Positions 53,864-63,481 of a stretch of DNA of 64,000 nt are shown here, piece by piece. Origin of the DNA: UBA1140 sp964573285 (GTDB taxonomy: Bacteria; Campylobacterota; Campylobacteria; Campylobacterales; Sulfurovaceae); assembly GCA_964573285.1 (NCBI GenBank), contig CAZNJD010000005.1, forward strand, positions 1-64,000. The letters run 5' to 3'. The position numbers and the translations under genes were made by a program. Every line of letters starts with the position of its first letter. The stretch's first letter is position 1. The notes under the pieces are model-generated. The model searched no databases. It was not told the origin of the DNA and saw only the letters and a list, made by a program, of their open reading frames with translations.

Positions 53864-53883
53864 TTTAACAAGGATAAATTATT

Positions 53884-54828
53884 ATGTTAAAAAAAGATAT
53901 AAAAGTTTTTGACTGTACAATTAGAGATGGAGGCTTGGTAAATAACTATCACTTTACAGATGAGTTTGTAAAAGGTGTATATCAAACCTGTTTAGATGCA
54001 GGTATCGACTATATGGAGATAGGTAAAAATAACTCTCCTACGCTTATGAGTGATAAAGAGTTTGGTGTTTGGAACTTCTCTAAAGAGGAAGATATTAGAA
54101 GGATTGTTGGTGATAACAATACAAATATGAAAATAGCTGTAATGTCTGATATAGGTAGAACACTCAAAGAAGAACTTTTACCTAAAGAAAAATCTGTAGT
54201 TGATATGATTAGAATAGCTACCTATGTTCATCAAATACCAGAAGCTATAGAGCTTATAGAAGAAGCCCATGCCAAAGGATATGAGACTACTGTAAATATA
54301 ATGGCAATAGCTAAATCTTCTGATAGCCAAATCGATGAGGTACTCGAAGCTGTAGGAAAAACTAATGTAGATGTCATATATATAGCTGATACATTTGGTT
54401 CTTTTCATCCTCAAGAGATTAGAGAACTAAGCAAAAAATATCTTGATATTGCAAATGCTACTGGTAAAGAGATAGGAATTCATGCTCATAATAATATACA
54501 ATTAGCTTATGCAAATACTATAGAAGCTATGACACATGGGACAAGCTTTTTAGACTGTACTATATCTGGATTGGGAAGAGGAGCTGGAAACTGCCCTACA
54601 GAACTTCTTGTTAACTTCTTAAAAAATCCAAAATATAAGCAACTACCTATACTTAAATTTATAGAAGAGTTTATCGTTCCTTTAGAAAAAGAGTTAGATT
54701 GGGGATATAGTATCCCATATATGATAACAGGGCAACTTGTAGAACATCCAAGGTCAGCAATAAAAGCTAGAAATGAAGATGATACTAAACATGTTGAGTT
54801 CTATAATAGATTAGTAGAAAAAGATTAA
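53884..54828 (+). CDS. HMGL-like aldolase catalytic domain protein
   Basis: TIM-barrel enzyme of the HMG-CoA lyase-like (DRE-TIM) superfamily, 314 residues. The catalytic start is VFDCTIRDGG (D-x-T-x-R-D-G). IADTFGSFHPQE carries conserved Asp/Ser, and GIHAHNNIQLAYANT the metal-binding HxHN. It lacks the DmpG C-terminal domain of 4-hydroxy-2-oxovalerate aldolases. The substrate is unknown. Its stop codon overlaps that of the converging symporter gene by 4 bp. Confidence 0.82.
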   Translation: MLKKDIKVFDCTIRDGGLVNNYHFTDEFVKGVYQTCLDAGIDYMEIGKNNSPTLMSDKEFGVWNFSKEEDIRRIVGDNNTNMKIAVMSDIGRTLKEELLPKEKSVVDMIRIATYVHQIPEAIELIEEAHAKGYETTVNIMAIAKSSDSQIDEVLEAVGKTNVDVIYIADTFGSFHPQEIRELSKKYLDIANATGKEIGIHAHNNIQLAYANTIEAMTHGTSFLDCTISGLGRGAGNCPTELLVNFLKNPKYKQLPILKFIEEFIVPLEKELDWGYSIPYMITGQLVEHPRSAIKARNEDDTKHVEFYNRLVEKD

Positions 54829-56024
54829 CTTTTTCTACTAAGAATATCTACTATTTTGGTAACCACCAAATCCGAAGTAACATTAAGAGAAGTTCGAGCC
54901 ATATCTAAAATCCTATCAACAGCTACTATAATTGCTAAATACTCAACAGGTAATCCTATTTGATTTAATATAACCACCATCATAACTAGTGATGCACTAG
55001 GCAATGCAGCTACACCAACACTCAAAGCTACAACAGTAAGACCCAAAACTAATTGGTCACCTATAGTCATAACAACTCCTGCTAGATTGGCAATATAGAG
55101 AACTGCTATAGTCAAATAAGCAGCCGTTCCATCCATAGAAACAGTAGCTCCAAGAGGTAGTACAAATCCAGCACTATCTTTGCTTACTCCACCTTTTTCT
55201 TGCACCACTTTGAGACTCACAGGCAAAGTTGCAGCACTTGATGCTGTAGAAAAAGCCATAATAGGTGCTTCTTTTATCTTATTGAGATAACTATATGGAT
55301 TTATTTTACCGAGAAAAGCCAAAAGCATAGGCAATGATACTATTCCATGAATTATAATAACAAGAAATACAACAATCACATAAGCCCATAAATTTAAAAT
55401 TACATCAATACCTTGTTTGGCAATAATATAAGAGATAAGAGAGAATACACCTATTGGAGTCAGATTTATAACCCATTGAGCAATAAAAAACATCGCATTA
55501 TTGATAGCCGTAAAAAAATCAAATAAGACCTCTTGATATTTCTCTTCTAATTTAAATGATGCCATAGCCAAAAATATAGCAAATATAATAACCTGCATCA
55601 TAGAACCTGTTGCTAGAGAGTTAAATACATTGGAGGGAATAAAGCTCATAATCATATCATGAAAAGAGAATGGCTTAATCTCTGTAGCTTTGGCATACTC
55701 CAAACCTGCTGAACTCATAGGTTCACCAATATGAACTACATTCATAACAATAATAGCCAATAGAACAGCCAATGCTGTTGTAATAAGATAGAGACTAATA
55801 GTTTTAAGTCCTATATTTTTCAGTTTTTCAACTGAACCTAAACCTGTCAAAGCTGTATATATAGAAGCAAAAACCAAAGGAACAACTAACATTTTAAGCA
55901 AAGCTACAAACATATCTCCAATAAGTTTCTGCTCCAAAGCTAGAGTTGGTAATAGTATTCCAAAAGCGATACCCAGTATTATACCTATAAATACTTGGAC
56001 ATTGAGTGATTTTAAATAGTGCAT
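54825..56024 (-). CDS. Dicarboxylate/amino acid:cation symporter (DAACS)
   Basis: Sodium- or proton-coupled carrier of 399 residues with eight helices and two re-entrant hairpins. Hairpin 1 carries MAFSTASSAATLPVSLK (the serine-rich motif), and TM7 carries SMDGTAAYLTIAV at the NMDGT position (here SMDGT). IVAVDRILDMARTSLNVTSD is the TM8 substrate-binding signature with Asp and Arg. Closest named groups are GltP/GltT and DctA; a C4-dicarboxylate or glutamate substrate is likely. Confidence 0.92.
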   Translation of the reverse strand: MHYLKSLNVQVFIGIILGIAFGILLPTLALEQKLIGDMFVALLKMLVVPLVFASIYTALTGLGSVEKLKNIGLKTISLYLITTALAVLLAIIVMNVVHIGEPMSSAGLEYAKATEIKPFSFHDMIMSFIPSNVFNSLATGSMMQVIIFAIFLAMASFKLEEKYQEVLFDFFTAINNAMFFIAQWVINLTPIGVFSLISYIIAKQGIDVILNLWAYVIVVFLVIIIHGIVSLPMLLAFLGKINPYSYLNKIKEAPIMAFSTASSAATLPVSLKVVQEKGGVSKDSAGFVLPLGATVSMDGTAAYLTIAVLYIANLAGVVMTIGDQLVLGLTVVALSVGVAALPSASLVMMVVILNQIGLPVEYLAIIVAVDRILDMARTSLNVTSDLVVTKIVDILSRKS

Positions 56025-56106
56025 TTATTTCCTTATAAATTTTAATATTATTTACCAATATTTGGTAATTATGATAAATCAGGAGTATCAACTACTCCCA
56101 AAAGTA

Positions 56107-56880
56107 TTATTGAGTTAATAATCTAATAGTTAGAAATGGAGTTAATGCGTTAGCAACTAACTGAAATATTGGATTAATTTCATCAATTTTATTATTGAAT
56201 ATTTGCATACCTTTTGGTACAACATAAACAATATCATTAGGTCGTATCATTTGATTAGCTGTTTGGATAGAGTTTGTATCAGTTAAACTAACAATTTTAG
56301 TCAAAATAGTATCTCCACGATTTTTCATAATCATAATAGATTGTCGATTAGCTCCATTGGTTAAATCTCCTGCAATAGAGAGAAGTTGAAGTAGTGGAAC
56401 CTGTTCATTTCGAAGCTCAATCGGACCTGGATGATGGACTTCTCCTAATACAAATGCTCTTTTGTTTAATACCTCAATCTGTACACTTGGATGATTAAGA
56501 TACTCTCTAAATTTTCTCTCTAATAACTGTTGTGCTTGAGGTTGAGTAAGTCCTGCCACTTTGACATCATTAATTAGAGGCAATCGAATAATACCATTAG
56601 AATTAACCAAAATACCTTGCCCCAAACTATTAGCACCTACTTGATTAGCAGAGGTACTAAGTTCAGGATGTTTATAAGTGGATATAGAGACTCTATCATG
56701 AGGTCGAATTTTATACTCAAACTTAGCAGAAGCCAATCTTGTCTCTATGGGATGATTTAGATTTTGAGGAGCAGTTCCATTTTGTAATGTATCTGTTTGA
56801 TTAAACAGTACAAACTCATTTTTGCTACTACAGGCTGTTATATTTATTATTAATATAATATATAATATATATTGCTTCAA
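56107..56880 (-). CDS. Outer-membrane polysaccharide export lipoprotein (Wza/OPX family)
   Basis: The 257-residue precursor has a lipoprotein signal ending ITAC (Cys17). The Poly_export domain starts YKIRPHDRVSISTYKHPELS, then IRLPLINDVKVAGLTQPQAQ. An SLBB-like domain has RAFVLGEVHHPGPIEL. The C-terminus is hydrophobic. It forms the outer-membrane exit channel for capsule or EPS with a Wzc-type protein; one such protein is encoded at 17184-19403, far from here. The start is TTG 56880 with AAGGA upstream. Confidence 0.9.
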   Translation of the reverse strand: MKQYILYIILIINITACSSKNEFVLFNQTDTLQNGTAPQNLNHPIETRLASAKFEYKIRPHDRVSISTYKHPELSTSANQVGANSLGQGILVNSNGIIRLPLINDVKVAGLTQPQAQQLLERKFREYLNHPSVQIEVLNKRAFVLGEVHHPGPIELRNEQVPLLQLLSIAGDLTNGANRQSIMIMKNRGDTILTKIVSLTDTNSIQTANQMIRPNDIVYVVPKGMQIFNNKIDEINPIFQLVANALTPFLTIRLLTQ

Positions 56881-56900
56881 CTTTTTCCTTATTAATTTCT

Positions 56901-56930
56901 ATTATAGAGATTTTTTGAGAGATATCTCAA
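56901..56930 (-). promoter_or_regulatory. OPX promoter with overlapping palindrome
   Basis: On the minus strand TATAAT (56901-56906) is preceded by the inverted repeat TTGAGA-GATA-TCTCAA (56915-56930), which would occupy the -35 region. The site resembles a Crp/Fnr-type half-site pair with altered bases and could be a repressor operator. Confidence 0.4.
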
Positions 56931-57081
56931 CTCTGCGTAATAGTATATCGCAAATAATATTAGAAAATATTAATAGTTATTTTTTTAATGATTTTTATCA
57001 AAAAAAATATTGATAAACTTAACTTTTACAACTTCTAAACAATTAAAACAATTATAATAATAGTATGATAAAATATATTCA

Positions 57082-58776
57082 ATGAAAAAATATCTAATAA
57101 TCTTAATACTATTTACTTTATATATAAATGCCAAAATATTTCATAATATAGAATTCAAAGGTGATATTGACCTCCTTGCAGGAGAGTTTGATAGAGCTAC
57201 TCTACTCAAAATTTGTCATATTGAATATCCTCCTATATATAAAATTTGGAAAAAAGACCCACTCTTTGAGAGTAAACAGATAGATGATTTTGTAGAGAAC
57301 TTGACCAATTATACACGAAGTATGGGGTACTATAAAGCTAAAGTCTATGCCAAAACAAAAGATGATACCATAGTATTACGAATAATCAAAAACAGACCTA
57401 TTAAAATAAAATCTATTCATATGGATAAGGAGTTTAAGAGATTTGCTCTATTTAAACAAGGAAAAAGGTTTCGTACTAGAGAGTTCACACAAACCAAAAA
57501 AAAAATAACTCGCTATCTCGAAGAGCATGGTTATCCTAATTATAATATGAAAGCACGAGCTTTAATTGATTTGGATTTGTATGAGGTTAAAATAGATATA
57601 AAAATTAACAAAGGTCAAAAACGATATTTCGGAAAAACTGATATAAATAATAGCTCTAAAATAGATAATGAACTTATTACAGAACAGATAAAATATAAAG
57701 AAGATGAACTATATGATATATCGAAACTCGAAGAGAGTTATGATAATATATATAGATTGGGTGTATTTGATAAGATAAAAATAGAGTCTGATTTTAATGA
57801 TAGTAATACCTCAACAGATATAAATATAGTTTTAGAAGAGGGAAAAACCAAAGAGTTTACTTCACGATTAGGGTATGATACTTATGAAGGATTTAGAGGT
57901 GGAGCTGAATATATTGACCATAATTTTTTGGGAAATCTAAGAGAATTCAAACTAGGTGCTAAATTAACACAAAAAGGGTATAAAGCTCATACAGATTTTT
58001 ATGACCCAAAAGTAGTTGAACCTTTAATCGGTAAATTCAATCTTAGAAATGAGTTAAGTTATCAAAATTGGAGATATGATGGATATAATGAAGGACTAAT
58101 GATAGAGAAAGTGACATTAGGCAAAGAGTTTTTCAATCTTAATCACTTCTTTGGTTTTCAGATTGAGAATAATAAAATAAAATCAGATAATGGAGCATTA
58201 TTAAGTGGAACTTATCTAATCAATTCTCTATTTTATCGGCTTGTAATTGATAAAAGAGATTCTACTTTAGATGCAAAAAATGGCTACTATACATCTTTAT
58301 ATATAGAAAAAGCAATGACCCAATTAGCTTCTCAAATAGATTATCTCAAGATATTAGCAGAGGGTAGATATATTAAAGAGTATGACCCTTTTGTTTTCGC
58401 ATTCAAAACTAGATTAGGATGGTTAAGCCAAGATACACCACTATTTAAACACTTTTTTGCAGGTGGAGCTATGAGTAATCGTGGGTTTGAGTATAGAGAT
58501 TTAGGCCCTCATTATGATGGTGACCCTATCGGTGGAGTAGGAATGATAGATAGCTCTTTGGAGAGTAGATATTATCTTACTGAAAATTTTTCTGTAGTTG
58601 GATTTATAGATGCTTCTAGCATCTCACAAAAAGTTGATAACTATAACTCTGAATGGTTTAGAAGCTATGGTATGGGAGTTCGTTATTTATCTATAATTGG
58701 TCCTTTAAGATTTGATATTGGGTTTAGAGAAGATTATAATTTTGCAATACATTTAGGAATTGGACAAGTATTTTGA
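57082..58776 (+). CDS. tamA: TamA-like outer-membrane protein (BamA/Omp85 superfamily)
   Basis: Outer-membrane barrel of the translocation and assembly module, 564 residues. A signal peptide (about 1-17), three POTRA-like domains (to about 260; for example KIKSIHMDKEFKR and YGKTDINNSS-like strands), then a 16-strand barrel. The L6-loop motif is FFAGGAMSNRGFEYRDLG (the conserved R-G-F/Y). The last strand ends in Phe (GIGQVF). Its TGA overlaps the tamB TTG. Confidence 0.9.
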   Translation: MKKYLIILILFTLYINAKIFHNIEFKGDIDLLAGEFDRATLLKICHIEYPPIYKIWKKDPLFESKQIDDFVENLTNYTRSMGYYKAKVYAKTKDDTIVLRIIKNRPIKIKSIHMDKEFKRFALFKQGKRFRTREFTQTKKKITRYLEEHGYPNYNMKARALIDLDLYEVKIDIKINKGQKRYFGKTDINNSSKIDNELITEQIKYKEDELYDISKLEESYDNIYRLGVFDKIKIESDFNDSNTSTDINIVLEEGKTKEFTSRLGYDTYEGFRGGAEYIDHNFLGNLREFKLGAKLTQKGYKAHTDFYDPKVVEPLIGKFNLRNELSYQNWRYDGYNEGLMIEKVTLGKEFFNLNHFFGFQIENNKIKSDNGALLSGTYLINSLFYRLVIDKRDSTLDAKNGYYTSLYIEKAMTQLASQIDYLKILAEGRYIKEYDPFVFAFKTRLGWLSQDTPLFKHFFAGGAMSNRGFEYRDLGPHYDGDPIGGVGMIDSSLESRYYLTENFSVVGFIDASSISQKVDNYNSEWFRSYGMGVRYLSIIGPLRFDIGFREDYNFAIHLGIGQVF

Positions 58777-61700
58777 AAAAATTACTACTACTCCCCTACT
58801 CTATTACTCGTTGGCTAATAATTATTACTATATTTGTGACCATACTACTACTTACGGTAATTGAAGCACCTAGCATCGCACTTAAATTAGCTTCACAACC
58901 TCTCGAAGAACAAGGAATTACTTATAAAAGTATAAAAGGTGGAATTTTATCAGGTTTTAGGCTCACAGGAGTAAACTATCAAAATAAAATTAAAGCCAAA
59001 GAGGTATCTCTAAAAGTTGATTGGGAAAAGTTGAAAAATAGAGTAATATATATAAATCACATAAAATTAGAGGATTTAGAAATAGACAAAGATTATCTTA
59101 GTTCGCTAATTAATTCAGATAGTAGTGATGAAAATAATAGCTCTTTAGCATTTGATAAACTAATACTCAATAATACAGATATAAGTATAAAAAATCTTAT
59201 ATATGACAAATATAGAATTAATAGTGCCAAGTTACATATAAAACACTTTGTAACTGATATGAAAAAACAGTATAGAGGAGATATAAAACTAGAACTAAAT
59301 AGTAATGTAGCTAAAATTAATCTCAATGCTATTATTAGAGATGATTTCGTTAAATTAACTTCTAATATGAAGATAGAAAAAGATTCTATACAACCTTATT
59401 TAAATGATAAAAATATTACCCTAACTAACAATCCTGAATTTATATTAAAAGCAGATGGAACTATAAAAAAGGTTAACTATCATCTGATTACTAAAAGATT
59501 AGAGATAAAACAGAATAGGTATAGTATAGAAAGTAAAAAACTAATACTTATAGGTGATTATACTCAAAACCAAAATATAAATGCTAAATTAGATACTATC
59601 CTAGATGGTAATATGGCTTATCTCAAATTAAAAGGTGATACCAAATTAAATCTAAAAGATTTAAATAAAACTCTAAAATTTAATCTAAAAGCAAACTTAT
59701 TGCTAAATAAAAATTTTGTAGAGTCTCAAATACCTGACAAAAACCTATCTATTGAAAATATAGCACCTATAGATATAGAAGCTAAAGGTAACCTAAAAAA
59801 AACTATATTTGAGATAAATCATAATGGATTAAAAATACAATACAACAGATTATTATTAAATATTCCATCTATGCTATTACAAGGAGATATAAATTTATCT
59901 AATGGAGCAAAACTTACTATACAAACCCATACACAACTCAATATCAAACAAAATAAGATAGTGTCTAATCTAATACTTTCTACAACACCTATTGAATTTG
60001 ATATACCAAATCATAGAACCAAAGGTAGCCTAAAACTAATAAACTCATCAAAAGATATGAACTTTGATATTAGAAGTAGATTTGATGGAGATTATACAGA
60101 CCCCAAAAAAATAGAGACCCAAACAGAAGCCAATATCAAAAAATTTAATCTCTTTGGTATTAATCTAAACCCTATTGTACCGTTGAGATTAGATATAAAA
60201 AATAGCTTATTGGGAGCAAAAGTCATTATAAATTCAGAAAGAATTAAACTCCATGCCACAACTCTTGATTATGACCATATTAAATTTCATTTAAAAACTA
60301 GAAATTTATATCTATATAAAATAGTAGAGCTACCCGATGAATTACAACATAAATTTGTCAAACTAGATTTAAAAGGAGATGCTACAATATCAAAACAGTA
60401 TGGTAATATTGAGGGGTATATCGACTCTAACAAAAAATTCAAAGCCAAATTAGATATACATAATAATAAATCAGGTCTCAATGCCAATATAGCTACTCAA
60501 CATCTTAAACTCAAAGCCAAGGGGAATATAAACAAAAAAGATATAAAAGCCCAAATAGATATAGACTCACTCAAAGAGTTACAACAAGAACTAACTAAAC
60601 TATATCCTTTTAAAAAGTTTGATATAGATGGTTCTCTAAAATTCAATACTAAATTAAAAGGAGAACAAATCTGGATGGAGAGTAGCTCTCCTAAACTAAA
60701 ACTAAATGGATTTAGTATTGAGTCTCTTGATATTGATGCCGACTATAATAATAAGCTTATCACTCTAAACAAGTTCAATTTCAAAACTACAGGATTTAAA
60801 GATAAAAGACAAAACAAAGAGGTATATTTAAATAAAAAAGGGAAAATCTATCTAGGAGAGAATAAAAAAATAGATATAGATATGCACCCGAATATTCGTA
60901 TTAAAGCCAATGGTAATAATAATAAGTTAGATGGGAAAGTAACTATAAAACAGCTCCCATTAGGTCATCCTGACTATGGTAGTATGTTTTTTAATTGTAA
61001 TATAAATTATCAACAAAGAGGTTTAGATAAGAGTATAATAGGTACTATTTCAATGAAAGAGATGAAACTATTCTATCAAGCTAAATTTTTGGATGTTGAT
61101 TATGACCCTGATATAGTAGTAATTACCAAAAGAGACAAAAAAAGAAAACTAAAATCCGAAGATAACTCATTTCTAAATCATACAAAAATAGATGTAACTA
61201 TCCAAGCCTCACAAGCTATATATAAAACACCTGATATAGATTTGATATTTGATATTGACCTCAAAGCAGATAAACAATATGGTAAAGATTTAGCACTATT
61301 AGGAAAAATAAAAGATATAAACGGACATTTCGACCAAATACCAAAAAGATTTGAAATAGAACACTCCAATATTGTATTCAAGGGTGGCAAAAAGATTAAT
61401 CCTCTACTTGATATAAAAGTTAAATACGAGTTACCACAAGTAATTATCCATATAGATATAGGAGGAGATGCCAATCGTCCCAAACTAGAGTTTAGTTCTG
61501 AACCACCAATGCCTAAAAAAGATATAATGTCATATCTATTATTAGGAATATCAACAAGTAATCTTAGTAATGGAAATGGTTCATTAGAAAGAGAAGCAGA
61601 GCTATTTATCATAAATCAAGCTGCTAGAGATTTAGCTTATGAGTTTGAATTAGATAGAGTATTTGTCAAAGATGATGGTACAGGAGAGGGCTATGCTATA

Positions 61701-61877
61701 GAAGTAGGGAAAAAAATAAGTAAAAAGAATATGCTAATTATAGAAAATTCTACCCAAGGGAATAGTTTTATACTAGAGCATAATATAAATAAAAATATCA
61801 AAGTTAAAATTGGACAACATCAAAAAGAACATCCATCACAAAGTATAGATATCTATTTTCAAAAAAGGTTTAAGTAG
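58773..61877 (+). CDS. tamB: TamB-like translocation/assembly module protein
   Basis: Large periplasm-spanning AsmA-like protein of 1034 residues that bridges the membranes and is implicated in lipid transport and outer-membrane protein assembly. One N-terminal anchor helix (about 15-35, WLIIITIFVTILLLTVIEAP), long repetitive beta-strands, and the C-terminal TamB/DUF490 domain (about 700-1034) with PKLEFSSEPPMPKKDIMSYL and LLGISTSNL. The start is TTG 58773, overlapping tamA by 4 bp, the standard tamAB pairing. Confidence 0.9.
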   Translation: MKKLLLLPYSITRWLIIITIFVTILLLTVIEAPSIALKLASQPLEEQGITYKSIKGGILSGFRLTGVNYQNKIKAKEVSLKVDWEKLKNRVIYINHIKLEDLEIDKDYLSSLINSDSSDENNSSLAFDKLILNNTDISIKNLIYDKYRINSAKLHIKHFVTDMKKQYRGDIKLELNSNVAKINLNAIIRDDFVKLTSNMKIEKDSIQPYLNDKNITLTNNPEFILKADGTIKKVNYHLITKRLEIKQNRYSIESKKLILIGDYTQNQNINAKLDTILDGNMAYLKLKGDTKLNLKDLNKTLKFNLKANLLLNKNFVESQIPDKNLSIENIAPIDIEAKGNLKKTIFEINHNGLKIQYNRLLLNIPSMLLQGDINLSNGAKLTIQTHTQLNIKQNKIVSNLILSTTPIEFDIPNHRTKGSLKLINSSKDMNFDIRSRFDGDYTDPKKIETQTEANIKKFNLFGINLNPIVPLRLDIKNSLLGAKVIINSERIKLHATTLDYDHIKFHLKTRNLYLYKIVELPDELQHKFVKLDLKGDATISKQYGNIEGYIDSNKKFKAKLDIHNNKSGLNANIATQHLKLKAKGNINKKDIKAQIDIDSLKELQQELTKLYPFKKFDIDGSLKFNTKLKGEQIWMESSSPKLKLNGFSIESLDIDADYNNKLITLNKFNFKTTGFKDKRQNKEVYLNKKGKIYLGENKKIDIDMHPNIRIKANGNNNKLDGKVTIKQLPLGHPDYGSMFFNCNINYQQRGLDKSIIGTISMKEMKLFYQAKFLDVDYDPDIVVITKRDKKRKLKSEDNSFLNHTKIDVTIQASQAIYKTPDIDLIFDIDLKADKQYGKDLALLGKIKDINGHFDQIPKRFEIEHSNIVFKGGKKINPLLDIKVKYELPQVIIHIDIGGDANRPKLEFSSEPPMPKKDIMSYLLLGISTSNLSNGNGSLEREAELFIINQAARDLAYEFELDRVFVKDDGTGEGYAIEVGKKISKKNMLIIENSTQGNSFILEHNINKNIKVKIGQHQKEHPSQSIDIYFQKRFK

Positions 61878-62000
61878 AGTGCAAATGTAAATTGATTTGT
61901 AAAATAGAGTCACTAAAACTCTTCTAAGGAATATGGTCTTGATTATTTTATAGAAAATAGTGTCGGAGTCAATTTAACTTATTTTTAAGTGAACCTAGTT

Positions 62001-62006
62001 TATAAT
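62001..62006 (+). promoter_or_regulatory. Predicted -10 element before the transposase-SapC gene
   Basis: TTTATAATGC. The in-frame ATG at 62005 falls inside this hexamer and so would not be on the transcript, supporting TTG 62035 (with AAAGGAG) as the real start. Confidence 0.5.
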
Positions 62007-62034
62007 GCTATTTATAGATTATAAAGGAGAATAT

Positions 62035-63444
62035 TTGGCTCGTAAGGTTAGAATTTTTGTAAAAGATACAGCTCAACATATTATCTTAAAAGGTATCAAT
62101 GGGATTGATATTTTTAAAGATTCGTTAGACTATACTCTATTTTTATCTATGATAAAAGATATAAAAGAGAATGTAGAGATAGATATACACTCTTATGTGT
62201 TAATGCCAAGCTATTTTGAATTTGTAGCTACTCCTGTAAATGAGAATAGTATATCTAAATTTATGCAGAGTTTAGGAAGACGATTTGTTGGATATTTTAA
62301 TAAAAAATATAATCGAAGAGGAACTTTATGGGATGGGCGATATAAATCATCTATTGTAGAAGATAGTTATCTTTTTAATGTAATGAGATATATCGAATCT
62401 AGCCCTATTAGAGAGGGATTGGTATCTGATGCCACCACTTATAAATATAGTAGTATCCATAATAATCTATTAAATGAAAAAAATAAAATAATCACTCCTC
62501 CTAAATGTTATAAAGAGTTAGGATATAGGGATGAAGATAGAATACAACGATATTCTCAGATTTTTTACGCTCAAATAAATAATAATGTAGAAAATTTTAT
62601 AATAAATTGTTTAGAGAGACAACTTATTACAGGAAGTAAATCGTTTATTAAAGAACTAGAAAAACTTATAGGAATAACTCTTCGTGCGAAACCAAGAGGG
62701 CGACCTAAAAAAAATATTAAAAATCAAGGAAAGAAAAAGATGTATAAAAAGTTAGTAGTATTGGACAAAAAAGCACATAGTAATCTAAAAGTAAATCCAA
62801 TGAAAGATTTAAATTTTGCAAAAGGTAGTGCATTTATTCCTGTTATTGCCAATGAGGTAGCACTTGTAGGAAACACTTTTCCTATAGTCTTTACAGCAGA
62901 AGATAATCCATCATTGGTAGCTCTCGTTTCACTCGGTGGAGATAGTTTAGCAATCAACCATGAGGGAAAATGGGTTACAAAATATGTCCCATCATTTATA
63001 AGAAAATATCCATTTGCAATTGCTAGTACAGAAGATAATCCAAATCAAAAAGTAATACTAATTGATGAAGAGTCAAATTTAGTATCCACTACAGATGGAA
63101 ATGAACTATTTTTAGAAGATGGTAAACAGAGTGATATACTTAAAAATGCTATTGAGTTCTTAACAAATCATGAAAATCAGATGATAATTACTAAAAATGT
63201 TGCAAAAGCTATTAGTGATAGTGGAATATTAGAAGATAGAGAGATAGCAGTAGGAGAGGGAGAAGAAAAACAAATTTTAGTAAATGGATTTAAAGTTGTA
63301 GATAGAGAGAAATTGAATGCTCTTAGTGATGATATTTTAGCTAATTGGGTTAGAAAAGGAATTATTAGCTTAATTGATGCTCACCTTAAATCATTAGAGC
63401 ATATTGAGACACTATTTACTATCGCCCAACAAAGACAAAGCTAA
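62035..63444 (+). CDS. RAYT-like transposase domain fused to SapC
   Basis: Residues about 1-150 (from TTG 62035, after AAAGGAG) match the REP-associated tyrosine transposase (Y1/IS200-like) fold: VKDTAQHIILKG, SLGRRFVGYFNKKYNRRGTL, WDGRYKSS and RYIESSPIREGLV. The HUH catalytic histidines, normally in MPNHxH, are replaced: MPSYFEF (Y60-F61-E62). A KPRGRPKK AT-hook-like segment follows (about 219-226). From Met236 the sequence is SapC (YKKLVVLDKKAHSNLKV..., GDSLAINHEGKWVTKYVPSF), a family named for the Campylobacter fetus S-layer secretion operon. The internal ATG 62740 has AAGGA nine bases upstream, so free SapC of 234 residues may also be made. Confidence 0.85.
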   Translation: MARKVRIFVKDTAQHIILKGINGIDIFKDSLDYTLFLSMIKDIKENVEIDIHSYVLMPSYFEFVATPVNENSISKFMQSLGRRFVGYFNKKYNRRGTLWDGRYKSSIVEDSYLFNVMRYIESSPIREGLVSDATTYKYSSIHNNLLNEKNKIITPPKCYKELGYRDEDRIQRYSQIFYAQINNNVENFIINCLERQLITGSKSFIKELEKLIGITLRAKPRGRPKKNIKNQGKKKMYKKLVVLDKKAHSNLKVNPMKDLNFAKGSAFIPVIANEVALVGNTFPIVFTAEDNPSLVALVSLGGDSLAINHEGKWVTKYVPSFIRKYPFAIASTEDNPNQKVILIDEESNLVSTTDGNELFLEDGKQSDILKNAIEFLTNHENQMIITKNVAKAISDSGILEDREIAVGEGEEKQILVNGFKVVDREKLNALSDDILANWVRKGIISLIDAHLKSLEHIETLFTIAQQRQS

Positions 63445-63481
63445 GAAGTATCAAAATAATTTATTAGAGGAGCAAAACTCA

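Noticed and set aside
62005..62034. ATG 62005 as the start of the transposase-SapC gene
   Set aside because: The ATG lies inside a TATAAT -10 hexamer and lacks a ribosome-binding site. TTG 62035 has AAAGGAG and begins where RAYT proteins normally start.
62698..62721. KPRGRPKK as evidence of an acquired AT-hook DNA-binding domain
   Set aside because: The core is AT-hook-like, but similar basic ends are, as I recall, common at the C-terminus of RAYT transposases themselves. It is recorded as AT-hook-like only, not as a separate domain.
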